Origin: Epiperipatus broadwayi
Lineage: Eukaryota > Onychophora > Udeonychophora > Euonychophora > Peripatidae
DNA length: 64,000 nucleotides
Direction of reading: 5' to 3'
Assembly: GCA_028023455.1 (NCBI GenBank)
Contig: JAQFVV010012498.1
Location: 748,001 to 812,000 of the forward strand
Shown: in pieces, positions 58,541-64,000 of the stretch
Layout of the letters: each line of letters starts with the position of its first letter
Position numbering within the stretch: position 1 is the first letter of the stretch
Made by a program: the position numbers and the translations under genes
Notes under the pieces: model-generated
Told to the model about the DNA's origin: nothing
The model's database searches: none
What the model saw: the letters and a program-made list of their open reading frames with translations, nothing else

Positions 58541-60680
58541 GATAGTATTTTCATTTTGAATCGTATTGATTCTGCATTTTTTAAATTTCAATATATTTAT
58601 ACATCTTTAATTCCAAAATCAATGGATTATTTTAAATTGGTAAGCAACATTAGAAAATACTCAGCATGGATAACTAATAATTTAGTAAAAAATAATAATA
58701 ATAATCATAGATATTATTTAAAATCCTTGGATGGAAATTTAATAAATTTTAAATAGTAAATAGTAAAATCTGATATCAGAAAATTAAAATTTTAAATATT
58801 ATCAAAAAAAAATTTATTAATAAAAATATTTATCTAAAATGAAAATTAATTCTTTAACAAAGAAATTTTTATCAAATCTTTGTCAAACCAAATTAATCTA
58901 TAAAACTTATGATAATTTATTGGAGGTTCAAAATAATGAAAAATATGTTGATTTGTTTAGTTTTTTTTTTTCCATATATGAAACAGACAGTAGACCAAAA
59001 TAAAATTTGTCATTTGCTTTTTCTTAATTTCTTTTTATGTGTGGTTATTTATTTTCAGCAGTCTTATATGATTGATTATTTAAATATTATTGGTTCAACT
59101 GGATTAGATAATTTAACATCAAAAATTCTTATAAAAAAATAAATCAGTTTTTAAACTTGTTCTTATTTATTATTTTCTTAATTCCATATATTTAAAAGTT
59201 CATATTATTATGCCTATCTTTAAAAAGGGTTACCTCTTACTTTTTGATAATTATAGACCAATTTTTTATTATTCTCAACTATTGGAAATGGTGATTAAAG
59301 AAAAAATAAAATCATTTTTACTTAAAAGTAATATATTGTCTGAGCATCATATACAATTTGCCACCATGCCTAGATAAAAATCACAAAACTGTTTCTACAC
59401 TTTTAAACTTTTCTAAAGCATTTGATTCTATATCTCATAAAATTTTACTTAAACATCCATATTCATATGGTTTTCATGGTCATTTTGTTTTTTGGCTTGC
59501 AAATTATTTAAAGGATAGAAAGAAGATAACAAATATTTTTGGTGTTATTAATTCTGACCTAAGTCCTATTTTATTTTTAATTTATGTAAATGATATATTT
59601 TCACTACATTTAATCAAAAATTTATGGTTTTGCAGATGATGTTGTTTTGTCTTGTGCAGTGATTTCATATACTTATCTTGAAAGCATAATAAATGATCTC
59701 ACTTTTAATTAGAAAATGGTTGATTTTTAATTGTGTTCAGTTAATCTGAATAAAACAAAAGAATATATTTTTCTTAGAAATTTATACCAGATTTTTTTTA
59801 TATATATCACTATCAGTATATATTATTATTTTCAGCATTGCAATAACACTTGTTCTTGTGTTACTAGTTCATTTGTTAATAAATATTGTTATCTAGATGT
59901 ATTTATTGATTCTAAATTATTTTATGGTCAAATCATATTGACTTTCCTTATTCTCACTTATAAAAATTATATTTTTTTTCCCATTTATCTAAATTTTTAA
60001 CTCTATCAGTGTTAATTATTATTTATATTTCCTGTTATCAAAGCTATCTCTATTTGAAGGAAATAAATGTTCTATTTTTGCAATGCCTACTTTATCTGTT
60101 TTATAGAATTATACAATACATATTATTTTGGCAACTCTCATGCCACACCTATTAGAAATATTTATGGGACTCTTAATATACTGACTGTTGTTCATTTATA
60201 TTGGTATAGAGCAATTCTTGATAATTCTTGTATAATATCTCACTTACACCCTAGATTTTCATTTGTAAATACATGACAATCAATTAAATATAAATTAACT
60301 ATATCAAATTTTCTCAAGGCTTCCAGTCAGAAGAAACTTAGTTATAATGGTCTCAAATTATTTAACATGTATAAGTAAGAATAGTTTTTGAATTTAATAA
60401 CAACAGTTAATTGATTTTTTAAAATGTTTTCTCATTGGTTGCATTATACTAAATAATTTTTTTTTATTGTGTTTTATATTTTATGCTGTTATTTTTTTTG
60501 ATAGTATGTTTTATATTTTATCTATTATATTTTAAATTTCTTATCCAAGATTCTTCTATTGTATAAAGTTTATATTATTGCATTATTTACTTGTTGTTTA
60601 CTAAATGAATAAATTATTATTATCATTATCATTATTATTATTATCATCAGTCACATCATCACCATTATTATTACTTTTAT
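58541..60680 (+). mobile_element. CR1/Jockey-group LINE remnant with microsatellite tail
   Basis: Plus-strand blocks in order: IRKYSAWITNN (58640), GSTGLDNLTSKIL (59095), IFKKG and NYRPI (59215-59265), then the RT core. After the core come a PLF-L-ILTV-like C-terminal block (60120-60270) and SSQKKLSYNGLKLFN near 60325, matching the YxGPKLWN end of Jockey/CR1-like proteins. The element ends with a TAAATGAATAAATTATTATTATC-type repeat (60600-60680), the usual 3' tail of CR1-like LINEs. The 5' part (ORF1, endonuclease) is missing or unrecognisable. No target-site duplication was identified, as expected for this group. Confidence 0.8.
59210..59790 (+). pseudogene. CR1/Jockey-like reverse transcriptase core (frameshifted)
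   Basis: The frame 59358-59639 carries LNFSKAFDSISHKILL (motif A), YGFHGHFVFWLANYLKDRKK and LSPILFLIYVNDIF. The GVPQGSVLG block expected before LSP is mostly lost, giving INSDLSP. The catalytic block reads YGFADDVVL at 59623-59649 in the next frame, one frameshift away in an A-run. VNLNKTKEYIF follows at 59732-59764. Upstream, NYRPIFYYSQLLEMVIKEKI (about 59250) is in another frame. The catalytic Asp residues remain, but the protein cannot be made intact. Confidence 0.85.
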
Positions 60681-62800
60681 TATACTATTTTAATATTCAG
60701 TAATTTTAAGTCATCTTTTCCAAGATTGTAATTCAAATGAATTTATTTTTTATTTATTCATTATTTAATATATAATGTCTAATTTTTCCAATCTTACTGG
60801 AAAATGCTAACATTATTTATGCTTTATTGAGATATCTATTTTAATACTGAAATGAAATAATCAAAACTATCTTTACACAATTGCATACATTTTTTTGATA
60901 TACCTTATATTGATATTTTATATATATCTTGTATTGATATTAATTTCAAATCTTAAAAAATCATCAACCATATCATTTTTTTTTTATGACACAGAAAAAA
61001 AAAGAGTATAGTATTAAGAAATAGCATACCATGGGGTGTAAGAACTTAAAGAAGGTACGTAAATAAAAGCATTAAATATTATCTACATATTTTTCCATAA
61101 AGGCTCAATTAATTAAAACAACTACTAGTTGGAGGTATAAAAATTAGGGTTTTATTTTTGTTTTATTTTTTATCTAAAAATAATAAGATGCTCATTTATT
61201 GATCAATAATTGAGTATCTAATTGAACTGACTATGGACTAACTATCTGTAAAAAATTAAGCTTACTTAAGAATTTTCAGTTACTGAATCCTATATCATAG
61301 GCATGGTGACCACAAAGTCTTTTGCATATACATATATAATGTAACAATATAATTCATATGGACCTCCCTTATTTGGAGATCCAACTACTCTATATGATTA
61401 TCATCACTTTCACTTTAGAGAGCAGGGATTTATATATAATGTTGAGTAATCTCTACAGAAGACAGCCAACTAAGCATACATAAACACATGCTATATCAAT
61501 ATCTCAAATCTACTTTAGTGCAGCAGTGATCATTAGATGTAATCAAGAAGTTGGAGCATGAAAAATAAATAAATAATATGACAGTAACAAAAATATTTAA
61601 TTAACAGAAGAATGATATCAATAAGTGGTATATAAGTTATTTATTACAGTTTAAGATTATATAAATAACAAAGAAAATGATATAAAATGTAAATTAATAG
61701 CTGTGATCAATATAATATCTATACAAAAATGATCCATTATGCAAATACTAATCATTATGAAATTAGCTTACCTTGTGATGTTTGTAATAAGTAAAATTAA
61801 TATGATGCTTATTTGGAACAATATTCTGATAAAAATAATATCTCTTACCAAAGTATAGAATAATTTATATAAATAATTTGATATAATAATAATAAAAATA
61901 AAAAAAACAAATTTTGATAAAATAAACTTCACATCACACCTAGGTTTTTAACAAAGACAAATTTATCAATATTATTTAAAAGAGATTTGATAGTTGAGAA
62001 ATATTTATAATTTACATTGTCAATTCAAACTTCAATATACTGATTTAGTTATGATGATGTTTATATAATTTTCATTTTCTTTTCATTTACTTCTTTTCCT
62101 TAAATGTAGTTTGGCTGTGATAATTAATTATAATTATTTTTGCATTAGTTTTACATTTCAGAAATGAAATATTTTCTTGGCTATTGATAAATTCCTTATT
62201 CTCCATACACATCTTGCTGAAATTATACAGATGGTTAATGGAGATCCACAAAGAAGATAGTTCATTACAATTGATTTAATAGATTTTTTCTTATATATGC
62301 AATAACAGTAGGCCTATGATATATATGGAAAGCTGTTACTGTGTAAGATTTGGCAACCAAACATTATTGCATAGAGTTTGTTAAGAATGCATAAAAATAT
62401 TATATTTTCTGATTAAATCAAAACAAAAACAACAAATTTTATAAAATTACAAGTAAACTTTATATAGTCCACCTTTGTTTACCATTTTATATATATATCA
62501 TTCTATTGTTTTATACAATCGAGTATGTATATGCTTACTTATCACCATCATATTATATATTAAATGAATACAAACTGTTTCAATTATGTATTTAGAGACA
62601 AAATCTGAATCATACAACATAGTTAATATATATAAAATGTAATTGTATTCCGAATAACGGTAAGTAACAAAGTAAATTACAATGTAAACTTTAATAAATA
62701 GTAGTACAGTACTTTCGATTATATTCATAATCATTTTCAATTAAACTGACTTAATTTCAAAATGGAGTAAAACAGCATTAACTGGAAACCACATGTCAAT
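60681..62800. other. AT-rich stretch, nothing recognised
   Basis: No supported gene. The segment 61,260-61,560 is slightly GC-richer and may be an old repeat. The frame 62498-62740 (minus) is downstream of the Penelope relic on the same strand but shows no motif. Confidence 0.5.
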
Positions 62801-63165
62801 TTACACACCCCATAATTCACTAATCTCCATATTCAATGATTGTCTGTTTATTATACTATTTTTATAATGATTAATAAAAATTGCTTCTTTAATTTTTCTT
62901 TTTTTATTATATCTTTCTTGATTTAAAATCTTAATTTTTTTCATATCAAAATTAAATTTATCTTTACAATTTTTATTATGAACATAAAACATGAATCACT
63001 TTTATTCTTTTTATCTCTTTGAATTATCTTTGATACTATTTTATATAATAACTTATGTTCTTTAATTCTTTCTCAATACTATACCATCACTCCCCAATAT
63101 ATGAGGCATTACATCCACAAAAAATTTGATAAACAATATTACTCACTCCATCCTTAGATAAATTA
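62801..63165 (-). pseudogene. Penelope-like element GIY-YIG endonuclease C-terminus
   Basis: The minus strand from 63147 reads VSNIVYQIFCGCNASYIGE, a stop, then a charged stretch with KELKEHK: the GIY-YIG start (VY-I-C-CG-YIGET) with the usual R-KEH after it. After one frameshift the 63-codon frame at 62801-62992 reads VHNKNCKDKFNF, then KILNQERYNKKRKIKEAIFI, then INRQSLNMEISELW. This matches the C-terminal GH-F-KIL-E-R-KEAI-I...NR-G-LS-W pattern. In Penelope-like elements this endonuclease follows the RT. The RT portion is not visible upstream (63.2-64 kb). Confidence 0.8.
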
Positions 63166-64000
63166 TCTTTAGGATTATTAACCATTTTATTCAAATTATA
63201 TTGGAATTTATTTTGTTATTGACCATTATTTGGAATGTAATTACATTTTATTAGTGGACATTTATTGTATTATATATATTAATAAATAAATGCTAATATT
63301 CAACAACAACTAAAATTATTAATCACTAGTGGTATTAGTGGTTCACATATATTACCAATTTACTTGTGGTCTGAAGTTTTGCTACTGATTTGTTTTTGTT
63401 TTCTGGATTATAATTTATACTTATTTTGTTCTTTGGCTATTTTAATTTGATTTCAAAGTCAGTTTCAATAAACAAAGTACATAGCTTTTCATAACCCAAA
63501 TCATTATTATTTTTTGTATCACCACTTAGCTCCTAAAAGATGGGTTGTCATTTTCCAGATTATCTTTTTCAAATTTATCTATCTCTTGCTCTTTTCAAAA
63601 GTCATGGTTATCCTTTTAAGTTCTATCAATATTTTTCTTTTACTTTTTTTTCTACATTTTTTGCTATCTCTTCTATTATATTAGTTAATTTTTTTTAGCT
63701 ATATATTTATAATGTTTTTTCTTTAATTTTTTAAGTTCTATAAATAATCATTTTTCATTTATTCTTTTCAGTTCGTCTACATTTTTCACTTCTTTTTTTT
63801 TTTTGTAATCCATCACATCTCTCTTCCATCTTTCCATATAAAATAAGCATTTCCCTCCTTTTTTCCATTTTTAAATTTAACTTCAAAAGATAATAGAAAA
63901 CTTCAATTATTTTCTACCTAACTACAATTCTTAATACTCTATTCTTTCTAGACTGCATTTCATCCCAAACTTTCCACAAATTCCATCAACTTTCTTATCA
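63166..64000 (-). pseudogene. Low-complexity, Lys-rich minus-strand relic
   Basis: The plus strand is T/C-rich; minus-strand frames are Lys/Glu/Ile-rich and broken (for example EIAKNVEKKVKEK with stops). RT motifs expected upstream of a Penelope GIY-YIG domain were sought and not found. Composition resembles the 26.7-kb and 3.0-kb relics. The window ends inside it. Confidence 0.3.

Noticed and set aside
62498-62740. 80-codon minus-strand frame downstream of the GIY-YIG relic
   Set aside because: Hydrophobic, Ile/Tyr-rich, no motif; not part of the Penelope C-terminus.

Overview
The window looks like intergenic or intronic chromosomal DNA from an animal. It is very AT-rich (by eye about three quarters A+T), full of homopolymers and microsatellites, and depleted of CpG over most of its length. 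It contains eukaryotic repeat classes: non-LTR retrotransposons of at least three kinds, a Penelope-like element, tRNA-derived SINEs and fold-back elements. The mix of RTE-like LINEs, GIY-YIG Penelope relics and tRNA-headed SINEs fits an invertebrate such as a mollusc, possibly a cephalopod. That placement is inference from element style, not from a marker gene. I find no host protein-coding gene, rRNA, CRISPR array or bacterial operon. Nearly all short open frames are chance frames or pieces of decayed transposons.

Layout. 0-7.9 kb: AT-rich DNA with a half-copy of a dispersed repeat (0.72-0.88 kb), a 240-bp fold-back (1.86-2.10 kb), a tRNA-Gly-derived SINE with target-site duplications (3.17-3.29 kb), a minus-strand RTE-like LINE 3' end (3.45-3.95 kb) and a 143-bp tandem duplication (6.38-6.67 kb). 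7.98-13.61 kb: one nearly full-length but inactivated APE-type LINE bounded by an 11-bp target-site duplication. 13.6-23.3 kb: mostly unassigned, with a possible LINE scrap (17.4 kb), a 72-bp tandem repeat (19.4 kb) and a CpG-retaining patch (19.25-20.3 kb). 23.4-34.0 kb: a 410-bp inverted-repeat element, a second tRNA-like SINE, two minus-strand LINE scraps (24.9-25.2 and 32.9-33.4 kb), an unrecognised minus-strand coding relic (28.9-29.3 kb), a 200-bp near-perfect palindrome (29.8-30.0 kb) and a group of elements with related inverted termini (31.0-32.45 kb).

34-44 kb: short tandem repeats, a CpG patch (35.8-36.65 kb), three different tandem arrays side by side (40.06-42.06 kb) and a fold-back (43.01-43.27 kb). 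44.9-49.1 kb: the largest non-repetitive, CpG-retaining block, with one well-delimited candidate non-coding exon; this is the best candidate for host function. 49.8-64 kb: a perfect-arm hairpin, a truncated SINE, a minus-strand RTE-like LINE fragment (52.1-52.6 kb), a possible LTR-element gag relic, a plus-strand CR1/Jockey-like LINE with an ATT-type microsatellite tail (58.55-60.68 kb) and a Penelope-like GIY-YIG relic on the minus strand (62.8-63.15 kb).

The genes do not form a pathway. The window records successive retrotransposon insertions, now broken by frameshifts and stops, some of them from CpG decay. The most useful observations are the LINE's exact boundaries, a very short tRNA-Gly SINE family with an extended acceptor helix, an inverted-repeat element whose single-arm relative lies in the same window, the composite tandem-repeat locus, and the CpG-retaining block with a candidate exon.
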